Assembly: GCA_015057325.1 (NCBI GenBank)
Contig: SVEQ01000011.1
Location: 1 to 64,000, forward strand
From: Lachnospiraceae bacterium
GTDB lineage: Bacteria > Bacillota > Clostridia > Lachnospirales > Lachnospiraceae
DNA length: 64,000 nt
Direction of reading: 5' to 3'
Shown here: piece by piece, positions 43,758 through 52,522 of the stretch
Numbering within the stretch: position 1 is the first letter of the stretch
Layout of the letters: every line of letters starts with the position of its first letter
Made by a program: the position numbers and the translations under genes
Notes under the pieces: model-generated
What the model saw: only the letters and a program-made list of their open reading frames with translations
Told to the model about the DNA's origin: nothing
Databases searched by the model: none

Positions 43758-44440
43758 CTCCTGTTGATTCGTTTTGTTATAACATCAACTATCACAAGAT
43801 AGCAAAGTCCAACTACAATCAAAAATACCATAAGCACAAGCATCCACCATGCACTTCCCATGAAAGGAAGCTCATTTACAAAACCGAAAGCACCGGCTTT
43901 ACTTCCCCAGTTAAGGAAGAAATACGGATAGTTGTATCCTTCTGCAAACTGCCAACCCTTCACGTATCCTATTCCGGCATAAATAGCGTATAATATAGGT
44001 GGAATTGTTACAAAGAGCACATTTATCTTCTCTATACTCTTTGCACTGCTTACAACAAAAAAGTCAATAATAGACACAATAGGCACAACCACATGTGTAA
44101 GCACATTCTGAATATTCCATGCCGATTCACCAAAAGTAGGTGCTAACACAAAACAGAAAACAAATCCTGTCAGAGTAATTGAAACCGTTCCTACAAACTT
44201 AATGATGTACCAAAGTTTGCTAATTTCCTTATTCTTAAGAAACAGCACAAGACCTATCAAGCATATAATAGCAATAGCAATATTGGACTGGGTAGTAAAA
44301 TACATAAAAACTCTGCTTCCACCCATAAATGTCTTGCGTCCGGCAAGATAACTAAGTGTTGTTCCGGTAAATGCAGATATCGCCACTATAAGTTTTAATA
44401 CATAACTTATATATTTCTGCTTATTACTAATATTATTCAT
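43754..44440 (-). CDS. Pr6Pr/AIG1-like six-helix membrane protein
   Basis: 228 residues with about six hydrophobic helices. It resembles the Pr6Pr group related to the FAR-17a/AIG1 family: FMYFTTQSNIAIAII and LTHVVVPIVSIIDFF contain the Thr and His that act as catalytic residues in AIG1/ADTRP lipid hydrolases. NYPYFFLNWG and FVNELPFMGSAWW near the end also fit. A hydrolase of membrane lipid esters is possible but unproven in bacteria. It is separated from trmH by a terminator. Confidence 0.7.
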   Translation of the reverse strand: MNNISNKQKYISYVLKLIVAISAFTGTTLSYLAGRKTFMGGSRVFMYFTTQSNIAIAIICLIGLVLFLKNKEISKLWYIIKFVGTVSITLTGFVFCFVLAPTFGESAWNIQNVLTHVVVPIVSIIDFFVVSSAKSIEKINVLFVTIPPILYAIYAGIGYVKGWQFAEGYNYPYFFLNWGSKAGAFGFVNELPFMGSAWWMLVLMVFLIVVGLCYLVIVDVITKRINRR

Positions 44441-44501
44441 ACTAAAGACCTCCTACCTTTTGTTTTATATTAAATGAATAATATGGATTTCATATGAAAA
44501 A

Positions 44502-44546
44502 AACTTCCTGTTAAAACAGGTATATATACCTGTTTAACAAGAAGTT
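44502..44546 (-). terminator. Terminator overlapping the end of the TrmH-family gene
   Basis: A long stem of about 20 bp (AACTTC, TGTTAAA, ACAGGTA and complements, one mismatch and one bulge) is closed by a short loop and followed on the minus strand by TTTTTTTCATATG. The stop codon at 44545 lies in the first arm. Confidence 0.9.
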
Positions 44547-45384
44547 ATAATCTGTCACGCATAAGTTCCCAAAACATAACAGCACTGGCTGCTCCGACAT
44601 TTAGGGAATCTACTGCAGGATTCATTGGTATCATTGAAACATAATCACTTCGTTTAATTGTATCACTGCATAATCCATATCCTTCATTGCCAAGGATGAT
44701 TGCAAGTTTATCACATTCCTTTATTCCAGGATTATCAATGCGTACCGCATCATCACGAAGTGCCATGGCAACTGTAGTAAAGCCGTTATCTGATAATTCT
44801 TCTATATAATCCGTCTTCTTATCGATTTTCGTCCATGGGATTTGAAATACCGTTCCCATACTGACACGCTCTGCTCTTCTGTATAACGGATCAGAACAAT
44901 CATAAGTAAGTATAATTGCTTCCACACCCATAGCAGCCGCTGAACGAAATATTGCTCCTACATTGGTTGGATTTTGAACGTTTTCAAGAACGGCAATAAG
45001 TTTCTTGCCTGATACTATCTCTTTAATCGAGTCAAGAGGTTTTCTTCTCATTGCAGAAAAAACTCCTCCTGTTAACGCATAGCCCGACAACTCTCTTAAT
45101 ATTTCATCCGTTCCATAATAGATAGGAACATCCTTGCAGGCATCATAGACATACCGGGTATCTTCATCCGGATTATTAACCGCAGTCAAAATTGATATCG
45201 GTTCATATCCCGCCTCAATAGCACGCCTTATAACCTTGGCACTCTCACAGATAAATATTCCCGGAGCAGGTTCATTTATTCTAAGTAACCTCACCTCGTT
45301 ACGCTGCTTATATGCATCAAGTTCCGGCAAATCAAGATTACTAATCTCTATAAAATTGTGTGGATTATCGGTCTTTGGTGGCAT
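44545..45384 (-). CDS. SpoU/TrmH-family RNA 2'-O-methyltransferase
   Basis: 279 residues. An N-terminal substrate-binding part precedes the SPOUT knot with its three motifs: ENVQNPTNVGAIFRSAAAMG (1), IILGNEGYGLCSD (2) and IPMNPAVDSLNVGAASAVMFWE (3). The catalytic Arg is in the first. It uses S-adenosylmethionine to methylate ribose in tRNA or rRNA; the site cannot be read from sequence alone. The promoter is at 45426-45454. Confidence 0.92.
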   Translation of the reverse strand: MPPKTDNPHNFIEISNLDLPELDAYKQRNEVRLLRINEPAPGIFICESAKVIRRAIEAGYEPISILTAVNNPDEDTRYVYDACKDVPIYYGTDEILRELSGYALTGGVFSAMRRKPLDSIKEIVSGKKLIAVLENVQNPTNVGAIFRSAAAMGVEAIILTYDCSDPLYRRAERVSMGTVFQIPWTKIDKKTDYIEELSDNGFTTVAMALRDDAVRIDNPGIKECDKLAIILGNEGYGLCSDTIKRSDYVSMIPMNPAVDSLNVGAASAVMFWELMRDRL

Positions 45385-45425
45385 CTGTTAATTCTTTTCT
45401 CCAGGTTTCATAAATGATGCAATAT

Positions 45426-45454
45426 ACTATACCACATTATTTATCTTCTGTCAG
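45426..45454 (-). promoter_or_regulatory. Promoter of the TrmH-family gene
   Basis: On the minus strand, CTGACA (45449-45454), 17 bases, TATAGT (45426-45431), 42 bases before the ATG at 45384. Confidence 0.7.
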
Positions 45455-45458
45455 CAAA

Positions 45459-45722
45459 CTATACTACTTCCCACATTTGACCCATGTTATTAAATCCGTC
45501 CTCAGGTAGGCATCCTTTACACACTGTCTGATTTCCTTTTGAGGGACATCCTGTACAACTTGAACATCCTTTTACATTAAATGATACCTTTCGTATAACG
45601 CCCATCTTTTCGAGATACTCAATTTTTCTCTCAACATCCTCCCTGCTTGTATTCAGTTCCATAGCAAGAAGTTCCGTCGTTCTGGCATGTCCATCTTTTA
45701 GAAGTGTTAGCAATTCCTCCAT
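45459..45722 (-). CDS. feoC: FeoC-like winged-helix protein
   Basis: 87 residues. A winged helix of the FeoC kind (LLTLLKDGHARTTELLAMELNTSREDVERKIEYLEKMGVIRKV) is followed by a Cys cluster CSSCTGCPSKGNQTVCKGC that could hold a [4Fe-4S] centre. It lies 15 bases after feoB. FeoC proteins control FeoB turnover or transcription according to iron or oxygen state. Confidence 0.85.
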   Translation of the reverse strand: MEELLTLLKDGHARTTELLAMELNTSREDVERKIEYLEKMGVIRKVSFNVKGCSSCTGCPSKGNQTVCKGCLPEDGFNNMGQMWEVV

Positions 45723-45737
45723 ATCATGTCGCCTCCC

Positions 45738-47756
45738 TTAAAATATTAAGAGACCGACATGATATGCAAGGAACGCAAGGAGTAGAGAACCAACAGTATA
45801 ATAAAGCACAATTCGTGCTGTCCACTTGGCAGAATGTGTTTCCTGATATGTTGCTGCAAGAGCAACAACACAAGGCATATTGAAAGTCATGGCAAATATA
45901 AATGCAAGTGCTTCCGGCTTGGTAACATTTGCAAGAAGAAGCGTACTCAAATTAGCTTTATCCGCTCCACCACTCATGGCATCGGTAAATGCAGCACCAT
46001 AACTGCCACCGCTATATAAAGCACTTATAACTCCAACTGCTCCCTCTTTTCCTACTGCAGATGCCACATAAGAGAGGAATAACTGCCAAGGCATTCCAAA
46101 CACCTTTGTAACAGGCTCGATAGCAACACCTATACTATATAAAATGCCACCGTTTCCTCCGTTCGGAGAGTATGAAAGAAGCCAGAAGACACCGCATACA
46201 AGCAATACAACTTTTGCAACGCGGAAAAATGTCTCTTTTGTTCTTCCAAATACATATCTAAAAAGTGCACCCCATTTAGGTTTATGATACGGAGGAAGCT
46301 CCATTATCATTCCATATCTATCTTTGGTTTTTACAAGATGTCTTCCAAAAATCTTTGCTGTTATCCACATATGAAGTAGCATTGTAATTAGTATCGCAAT
46401 TATTACAAATACCGCAGATGGTCCAAAGAATATTGTGGAGAGCATAGGAATTGTTGCCCACGCAGCACCACAAGGAACAGCCCACGCCAACGCAATTGTA
46501 AGCACCTTCTGCCCCCAATTGTCGATTACTCGCGAGCCTGCTGCACCACCCATAGTACATCCGAAGCTGACAAGAAACGGCATTACAGACTTACCTTGAA
46601 GTCCCAATTTTCCCATTGTGTTATCAAAAACATATGAAATACGTGCCATAACTCCGACCTCTTCTAAAAGTCCAAAGACAAGAGTTACTCCAAACACAAA
46701 ACCAAGCATTTGGAATATGTATGAGAACGACTGAATAATTACATCAGTAACAATAAGCCTTACCACTTCCGGGCATCCCACAGATGAAAGTCCCGCTGCC
46801 ACAGGAGCTTTAAGCATAAGTATTCCCTGTCCAACACCCATAAGAGGCAATGCAGGTATAAATGATGCTATAAGTCCTAACAAAACAGTAAGTATTACAG
46901 CAGGCTTTCCCCAAATCTTACTTGTAAATATCTTGTCCAGTTTTCCAAGTTTTACAGTACTTTTCTTCGAACTGACCGCACCGTCGATAACATCATCAAT
47001 CCATGCGAACTTACATCCGCCTGTTGCTACCGCACCTTTTTTATCCGCAGTCAATTTTTCTATCTTTCCATATACTTCCGCACTCAATGATTCCTTAAGT
47101 TTTGCCATAACAACTCTATCATTTTCAAGTGCTTTAACCGCAAGCCACATAGGTGAGTAACCGGGTATTGCATTTTCCGGAATAAGATTAACTATCTCCT
47201 GATATCCTTTTATTTCTTCATACTGCTTTTCAAGATTGTCTACAGATATTCTCTCGTTCTTGCTTACTGCACGTTCCAATGTCTTATAGAAATCAGCATA
47301 AGACTTCACATCAGTTGCCGAGAACGGAATTACGGGAATACCCAACTTCTTTTCTATAGTCTTTGCATCTATTGTTTTTCCCTGATCTTTCGCAACATCT
47401 GCCATGTTAAGAAGTAGAAAACACGGTGCATCTATTCCCGCATAATCTGCAAGCATATAAAGACTTCTCTGCAACTGCGAGCTGTCCGCAAGAATACATA
47501 CGACATCCGCCTTTCCCGATGCAATAAAATCTCGGGTAATAACCTCTTCATCAGAGTTAGCAGAAAGACTGTAAGAACCCGGAAGGTCTGCAACATTATA
47601 TTCCTTTCCGTTATGTGTAAATGATCCCTCTTTCTTTTCAACCGTTTTTCCCGGCCAGTTACCAACATGCTGGCGTAATCCTGTCAGTGCATTAAACAAA
47701 GTTGATTTTCCCGAATTGGGCTGTCCTAAAAGTGCTATTGTTGCACACGCATTCAT
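45738..47756 (-). CDS. feoB: Ferrous iron transporter FeoB
   Basis: 672 residues. The N-terminal G domain has GQPNSGKSTLFNALTG (G1), DLPGSYSL (G3), NMAD (G4) and FSATD (G5). A helical GDI region follows, then a membrane part with two Gate motifs, including SFGCTMGGAAGSRV and MTFNMPCVVALAAT, whose Cys are part of the pore. It imports Fe2+. Its ATG overlaps the feoA stop (ATGA). The promoter ahead of feoA carries two tandem operators. Confidence 0.96.
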   Translation of the reverse strand: MNACATIALLGQPNSGKSTLFNALTGLRQHVGNWPGKTVEKKEGSFTHNGKEYNVADLPGSYSLSANSDEEVITRDFIASGKADVVCILADSSQLQRSLYMLADYAGIDAPCFLLLNMADVAKDQGKTIDAKTIEKKLGIPVIPFSATDVKSYADFYKTLERAVSKNERISVDNLEKQYEEIKGYQEIVNLIPENAIPGYSPMWLAVKALENDRVVMAKLKESLSAEVYGKIEKLTADKKGAVATGGCKFAWIDDVIDGAVSSKKSTVKLGKLDKIFTSKIWGKPAVILTVLLGLIASFIPALPLMGVGQGILMLKAPVAAGLSSVGCPEVVRLIVTDVIIQSFSYIFQMLGFVFGVTLVFGLLEEVGVMARISYVFDNTMGKLGLQGKSVMPFLVSFGCTMGGAAGSRVIDNWGQKVLTIALAWAVPCGAAWATIPMLSTIFFGPSAVFVIIAILITMLLHMWITAKIFGRHLVKTKDRYGMIMELPPYHKPKWGALFRYVFGRTKETFFRVAKVVLLVCGVFWLLSYSPNGGNGGILYSIGVAIEPVTKVFGMPWQLFLSYVASAVGKEGAVGVISALYSGGSYGAAFTDAMSGGADKANLSTLLLANVTKPEALAFIFAMTFNMPCVVALAATYQETHSAKWTARIVLYYTVGSLLLAFLAYHVGLLIF

Positions 47757-47980
47757 ACTGCCACCTCCTCAACCATAATCCCTTTACACTCATTTCTGTT
47801 AAGTGCAATCATCGTATCTCTGGAATACACAAGAATAGGTCTATTCTTATCATTCTTTACAACGTTAACTTTACATCCGGGTGTTAACCCTATAGATGTA
47901 ATACGGCTCATAAAACGTGTATCTCCTTCTATTGAGGAGATGATTGCCTCCCTGTTCTCCTTAACCTCACTTAAACTCAT
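47753..47980 (-). CDS. feoA: Ferrous iron transport protein FeoA
   Basis: 75 residues from ATG 47980, five bases after AAGGAGG; a weak in-frame start six codons earlier overlaps the ribosome site. The SH3-like fold is recognisable from RFMSRITSIGLTPGCKVNVVKND and a C-terminal MIALNRNECKGIMVEE. It binds FeoB and is required for uptake. Confidence 0.92.
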   Translation of the reverse strand: MSLSEVKENREAIISSIEGDTRFMSRITSIGLTPGCKVNVVKNDKNRPILVYSRDTMIALNRNECKGIMVEEVAV

Positions 47981-48020
47981 AATTTCCTCCTTACCCATAC
48001 AAGGTATGTTACAGATGTTT

Positions 48021-48058
48021 GGTTAGTTTTCACTAACCAGCAGTTAGTATAGACTAAC
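48021..48058. promoter_or_regulatory. Two tandem iron-type operators before feoA
   Basis: GGTTAGT-TTTC-ACTAACC (48021-48038) and GTTAGT-ATAG-ACTAAC (48043-48058), centres 21 bases apart (two helical turns). The second covers the feoA -10 box and the first the transcription start. The motif resembles DtxR/IdeR-family sites (TTAG...CTAA). Confidence 0.8.
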
Positions 48059-48074
48059 AACAACTCATTGTCAA
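48046..48074 (-). promoter_or_regulatory. feoABC promoter
   Basis: On the minus strand, TTGACA (48069-48074), exactly 17 bases, TATACT (48046-48051). It is the strongest promoter seen in the window and is overlapped by the operators at 48021-48058, which suggests repression when iron is sufficient. Confidence 0.85.
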
Positions 48075-48120
48075 TAGTATACAACAGCTTTTCTATCAAA
48101 TGTTTTTTCCTCAAAATTTT

Positions 48121-50853
48121 TTATTCCCTGTTTTTCAAAATTTCAGCCGGTGTATATTTATCCAATCTCTTTACAAGAATCTTATTTATTATCAGATATA
48201 GCACTATTATTACCGCATATACAATAACAAAGAACAACTTAGGAACATAAACATTGAGACCGCAAGTAACATTAGAAATCATAAAAGGAAACATGGAATT
48301 CATGATTATCTTCGAAAGCGGCAATACGATCAATGCGCCTATAGCGATAACGTAAAAGTTTCCGTCCAAGTATAGTTTTCTTATTTCTTTACGTCTGTAT
48401 CCAAACACTTTAATCAGCGAGATATTTTGTGCACTTCTGTCAATCATAACCTTCATCATAAGATACATGACCACACAGAATATAACCGCCGAGGCGATAG
48501 AAAGCGTGTATATCATCGGCATCATAAGATCTGTAAATACTGTCGTGCCCTTTACTACATCCTCTCTGCTCGTCGTTGAATAGAGTCTGCCCGGTTCAAT
48601 ATCCAATTTTTTGTCAGAAAAAAGTACATTGTAGTAATCCCCTGTTTCACCCATCATATCCCTCATTTCATCTATATCCATGAAAATGTAGAATCCCGCA
48701 GAATACTGGGCGATGTCCTTAACTAAAAACGCATATTTCATTTCCTTTTCATCATCAGTAACTACAAATTCCTCACCCTTCTTAATTCCAAACTTTTCCG
48801 CAAATGCATTTGATACCACCACGTCCGTTCTGCTGTTACCGGGTTCAACATCAAAGAACCTGTTGTCATCATCAATTCCAAGAATTGTAACATCAAAGTT
48901 AAAGCCCATTGTGTTCTTCTTACAAGTATAGGCATAAGCAGCTTCCGCATCCTTTGGCGCTTCCTTCTCCGGATACTTTAATGTATACATATATTCAAAC
49001 TTCGTATCATTAGCATAATCTATAGCAATATTATTACAAAGAGAATAACAGTTAACAGCAATCATGAATATAAGAAGCGCTAAGAACATGCCAAGAACAA
49101 CTGCAACTGTCGATCTCATTTCGCGAACCATCTGTCTGATTCTGAAAGCCTTTACAAAATCCATCTTCCCAAGTTTTATCTTCTTATTATTTCCCTGCTT
49201 AACTTCATTTCTGATGAGTGAAAGCGCTGTTCTGTTAAGCTTTGTTCTGATAACAAGAACATTTACAATAACTGCCATAAGCGGCGGGCACACCAGGGAA
49301 TAAATAAATAGATAGTTAGGAATGCTAAATGAAAACTCAGGTATTGAAAAGTATTGGTATGAACTCTCCGCTATCATTGGCGCCATGATACCGGTCGATG
49401 CTATTAAGAGTCCTGCAAGTCCCGCAATAAATGTTACCGCAACCGGAAGTGATATGTAATGCAATAAAAGATCATTTCTTGTCACGCCCATAGAATAAAG
49501 AGTTCCTATGATACTGCTTTCTTTTTCGATAGAGTGCACAACAAATACCGAGATTACATACGCCAAAAGAATAAATATAATGACACCTGCGATTATACCC
49601 ACTTCAATATCAACAATCTTATCATTCTTTGTTGCAAAGATTCGCGGATTATCAGAACGTTTCAAAAACGAAGTAAGATTGGACAGACCAAAATCAAACT
49701 CATCAAGTGCTTCATCAACTTCAACATCTAATCTTTGCACACCGTACGCCATATCATCCGTGCCGTCATACAGTTTATCTACTCCATCTGTATAACTCCT
49801 AATCCCGTCCTTATATTCCTTAAGGTTATCCAGTTGATATTTTGTATTGGAAAGAGACATCCTCATGATACCATTATCATTTTCGTCAATTATTCGTTCC
49901 AACTCTTTATCAAAATTGTCTTCAGTTAAACTAACCTTAATTCCGTATTTGTTAAGGGCTTCTGAAGTCTCTTCAAGGTAAGAATCCAGAAGTTTTGATG
50001 TCGACCTGTTAATGTCGTCATTGTTGTCGGATAGTTCTTTCAAACCATCACGAACATCCTCTGTAGCATCCCGAAGTTTAACAATAGCATCCTTAAGTTC
50101 ATCTGCCACTCCGCCCGTTCTTTCCCAATATTCCTTAAAAAACTTATCATCAACTAACGACGCATCAATCTTTGAATCCCTCAGATAATGCTTCAAATCC
50201 AAGTCTTCTTTGTCGTTACCAAGCTTATAAGCATAGGTGTAATCCTCTGATTTTTGAGCATTTCCCGAAGCTTTGAAATCCTCATATGCTTCTTTAGTAA
50301 AAAATACAAGACCAAATGTCTTCGAATTACATGATGTATCAGATATCTCTTTAAATGGTCCATCATAATCCGACACCACACCAATTCCGGAAATATTATA
50401 GTTTTCTCCGGCTATTTCAAAGCTGTCTCCCAACTTAATATCATGCTCTTGAGCGTATCTTTTTTCGATAACAATGTCATTCTTATCAGAAGGCAGTTTT
50501 CCGGATATGCAATGTATCGTATTAATGTTATCACGAACCTTAAATATCCTTAAAGTTCCCATATCTTCATCCGCCATCTGATAATCAAAGTAAAATTGTT
50601 CTTCGATACTTATCCCCATATCTTTGATATGTTCTATCTCGCTATCATTTAACGGAACAAACACTTCAAACTCTCCGTCTTCAAGATTAGTTTCATCTGC
50701 CAGTTTTACCGTTCCTCTCGAAAGAGTTTCGCCTGAACCTACAATAGTCACCACGAGAAATATACCCATAGCAATCATTATTCCAAGCATAAAATATCTG
50801 ACAAAGTGTTTTCTGAGATTTCTAAAAACCCTCTTTCTTAATACTTTCTGCAT
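48121..50853 (-). CDS. FtsX-type ABC transporter permease (system 1)
   Basis: 910 residues from ATG 50853, with GGAGG upstream; an open frame extends into the ATPase gene but lacks a ribosome site. The start MQKVLRKRVFRNLRKHFVRYFMLG is the usual N-cytoplasmic anchor. A large outside region with a helical coiled part (about residues 270-400, many Asp/Leu) precedes three helices near 430-530. A second FtsX domain ends the protein with VMIDRSAQNISLIKVFGYRRKEIRKLY and four helices. Partner of the ATPase one base upstream; likely substrates are peptides or lipids. Confidence 0.88.
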   Translation of the reverse strand: MQKVLRKRVFRNLRKHFVRYFMLGIMIAMGIFLVVTIVGSGETLSRGTVKLADETNLEDGEFEVFVPLNDSEIEHIKDMGISIEEQFYFDYQMADEDMGTLRIFKVRDNINTIHCISGKLPSDKNDIVIEKRYAQEHDIKLGDSFEIAGENYNISGIGVVSDYDGPFKEISDTSCNSKTFGLVFFTKEAYEDFKASGNAQKSEDYTYAYKLGNDKEDLDLKHYLRDSKIDASLVDDKFFKEYWERTGGVADELKDAIVKLRDATEDVRDGLKELSDNNDDINRSTSKLLDSYLEETSEALNKYGIKVSLTEDNFDKELERIIDENDNGIMRMSLSNTKYQLDNLKEYKDGIRSYTDGVDKLYDGTDDMAYGVQRLDVEVDEALDEFDFGLSNLTSFLKRSDNPRIFATKNDKIVDIEVGIIAGVIIFILLAYVISVFVVHSIEKESSIIGTLYSMGVTRNDLLLHYISLPVAVTFIAGLAGLLIASTGIMAPMIAESSYQYFSIPEFSFSIPNYLFIYSLVCPPLMAVIVNVLVIRTKLNRTALSLIRNEVKQGNNKKIKLGKMDFVKAFRIRQMVREMRSTVAVVLGMFLALLIFMIAVNCYSLCNNIAIDYANDTKFEYMYTLKYPEKEAPKDAEAAYAYTCKKNTMGFNFDVTILGIDDDNRFFDVEPGNSRTDVVVSNAFAEKFGIKKGEEFVVTDDEKEMKYAFLVKDIAQYSAGFYIFMDIDEMRDMMGETGDYYNVLFSDKKLDIEPGRLYSTTSREDVVKGTTVFTDLMMPMIYTLSIASAVIFCVVMYLMMKVMIDRSAQNISLIKVFGYRRKEIRKLYLDGNFYVIAIGALIVLPLSKIIMNSMFPFMISNVTCGLNVYVPKLFFVIVYAVIIVLYLIINKILVKRLDKYTPAEILKNRE

Positions 50854-50854
50854 A

Positions 50855-51562
50855 TTATAAATCCTCCAATTCTTCTGCGGGTATCCTGTTCTCGTTTGTA
50901 TAGTGCTTACCAATCTCTCCATCCTTTATGTAGATGACCCTGTGGACCATATCTTTAATGGAATTATTGTGCGTAACAATTAACATGGTTGTTCCGTATT
51001 TTTTATTTATCTTCTCAAGAAGAATTAAAATATCTTTTGAGGTTTTTGAGTCAAGTGCACCGGTCGGTTCATCGCAAAGAAGAAGCTTTGGATTTTTGAT
51101 AAGTGCTCTCGCAATTGCTGTACGTTGCTGCTGTCCTCCGGACAGTTGAGATGGAAATTTATCTGCATGTTCTTTAAGCCCTAACGTTTCAAGAAGTTCG
51201 TCCATATCAAGCGGATCCTTTGTAAGATATCTGCACACCTCAATGTTTTCTCTAACCGTAAGATTTGGAACAAGATTGTAAAACTGAAAAATAAATCCTA
51301 ATGTGTCCCTACGGTAATCAGAAAGCGCATCCTTCTTAAGACCGGATATCTCAAGTCCATCCACTTTGCACGAACCTGAATCAATATCATCAAGTCCGCC
51401 TATACAGTTAAGAAGCGTGGATTTTCCCGAACCCGAAGTTCCTTGAATAACACACATTTCTCCGCGTTCCACACCAACCGTCACGCCTTTTAATACCTGT
51501 ACAAAACTTCCACCTTCACCATAGCTTTTCTTTAAATCTTTTACTTCAACATACATATCCAT
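50855..51562 (-). CDS. LolD/MacB-type ABC ATPase (system 1)
   Basis: 235 residues. Walker A GTSGSGKST, Q loop in [10 protein letters not shown], signature LSGGQQQRTAIARAL, Walker [14 protein letters not shown] and H-loop IVTHN are complete. The type pairs with FtsX-like permeases. Its promoter has a TetR-type operator in the spacer (51624-51640), so the operon should answer to the TetR gene at 51741. Confidence 0.93.
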   Translation of the reverse strand: MDMYVEVKDLKKSYGEGGSFVQVLKGVTVGVERGEMCVIQGTSGSGKSTLLNCIGGLDDIDSGSCKVDGLEISGLKKDALSDYRRDTLGFIFQFYNLVPNLTVRENIEVCRYLTKDPLDMDELLETLGLKEHADKFPSQLSGGQQQRTAIARALIKNPKLLLCDEPTGALDSKTSKDILILLEKINKKYGTTMLIVTHNNSIKDMVHRVIYIKDGEIGKHYTNENRIPAEELEDL

Positions 51563-51614
51563 TACCTTCCTTTTATAAATCTATTCACTTCTCATCTTTA
51601 CAATGATAGTGCAT

Positions 51615-51643
51615 TTATTATTTACATAACATCGTTATGTTAA
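51615..51643 (-). promoter_or_regulatory. Promoter of the system 1 ABC operon with operator A
   Basis: On the minus strand, TTAACA (51638-51643), 17 bases, TAATAA (51615-51620). The palindrome ACATAAC-ATC-GTTATGT (51624-51640) fills the spacer and touches the -35 box. Confidence 0.75.
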
Positions 51644-51650
51644 AGGCCTT

Positions 51651-51679
51651 TTTAAAGGGCGACTTCGCCGCCCTTTAAA
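51651..51679. repeat. Perfect 11-bp hairpin between operators A and B
   Basis: TTTAAAGGGCG (51651-51661) pairs with CGCCCTTTAAA (51669-51679) around a 7-base loop. There is no clean U tract on either strand. It is flanked symmetrically by the two TetR operators. Confidence 0.65.
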
Positions 51680-51696
51680 CATAACAACGTTATGTT
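51678..51696. promoter_or_regulatory. TetR operator B
   Basis: AACATAAC-AAC-GTTATGTT, perfect 8-base arms. It has the same core as operator A, 38 bases upstream of the promoter -35 box. Confidence 0.75.
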
Positions 51697-51708
51697 GTTC
51701 TCATTTTT

Positions 51709-51732
51709 AAGTGGGACATATATGTCCCACTT
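51709..51732. terminator. Self-complementary 24-bp element after the TetR gene
   Basis: AAGTGGGACATA and its exact complement abut with no spacer, eight bases past the TetR stop at 51741. It could terminate TetR transcription, but the tail on that strand is A-rich, so this is uncertain. Confidence 0.5.
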
Positions 51733-51740
51733 TCTATACC

Positions 51741-52376
51741 TTATGTATTATTTATTACACCAAACCATCCACCGATTATATAAGCAAACATTCCCTTAAG
51801 CTGTTTCAGCGCTTCTTTTTCATTTTTACAATGTGTAAGTAAATGAACAAATATTTCAACCTGATCATGCGCCATCCAGTGAACTATGAACTTATCCTCT
51901 TTCGTCATCTGTTTCTTAGATTTGTACCCCTTCATATTCCAAAACATGTCAGAATAATGTCTGTTCATCATATCCGCGATATCATCAATAATGTTTTCCA
52001 AACTTGACCCTTGTGCCTTGGTTATAAGAATCTCAAAAATATCTTTATGCTTAAAAAGTATCTTAACCGCCTCCGTAGCTGCAGCCATATCATCTTCAAG
52101 ATTAACGTCCATACCCGGCGTATAGTTATCTAATTCTTTCAGTTCTTCCGACATATGTTTTTCTATGCATGTTTTTAGTTCCATCAGCGGACCACCTACA
52201 ACTCCTCTAAAGAGATCATCCTTGTCCTTAAAGAAAAAATAAAGTGCTCCGGTTGTCACACCTGCTTCCCTACAGATGTTTCTAAGAGATGCTTTCATAT
52301 ATCCTTTTTGGGCAAATTCCTTCTCTGCACTCTTAAGAAGGTTTTCAATCGTTTCCTTACTATTATCATTTCCCAT
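51741..52376 (-). CDS. TetR-family regulator (TetR1)
   Basis: 211 residues. The N-terminal helix-turn-helix is typical: LLKSAEKEFAQKGYMKASLRNICREAG, then VTTGALYFFFKDKDDLF. The C-terminal ligand domain is diverged, as usual. Copies of a CATAAC-N3-GTTATG palindrome stand in its own promoter and before the system 1 ABC operon, so it probably represses both until it binds an inducer. The inducer is not known. Confidence 0.93.
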   Translation of the reverse strand: MGNDNSKETIENLLKSAEKEFAQKGYMKASLRNICREAGVTTGALYFFFKDKDDLFRGVVGGPLMELKTCIEKHMSEELKELDNYTPGMDVNLEDDMAAATEAVKILFKHKDIFEILITKAQGSSLENIIDDIADMMNRHYSDMFWNMKGYKSKKQMTKEDKFIVHWMAHDQVEIFVHLLTHCKNEKEALKQLKGMFAYIIGGWFGVINNT

Positions 52377-52399
52377 AATAAACCTCTTTGATATACATA

Positions 52400-52450
52400 A
52401 AATAACACTGTTATGTAACGATTTATATTATATACATAACAGTGTTATCT
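52400..52450 (-). promoter_or_regulatory. TetR1 promoter with operators C and D
   Basis: On the minus strand, TTGACA (52451-52456), 18 bases, TATAAT (52427-52432). Operator D (ACATAAC-AGT-GTTATCT, 52434-52450) fills the spacer; operator C (AAATAAC-ACT-GTTATGT, 52400-52416) lies just after the start point. Confidence 0.8.
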
Positions 52451-52522
52451 TGTCAATCTTTTTTTCAGACACCTAGATTATTTTAATTTATTATTACTTA
52501 TTGTCATTAATAGAATGTTCCT

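Noticed and set aside
46318-46560. Antisense and out-of-frame open frames inside feoB.
   Set aside because: They overlap a complete, strongly conserved gene, have no ribosome site and show no protein family features.
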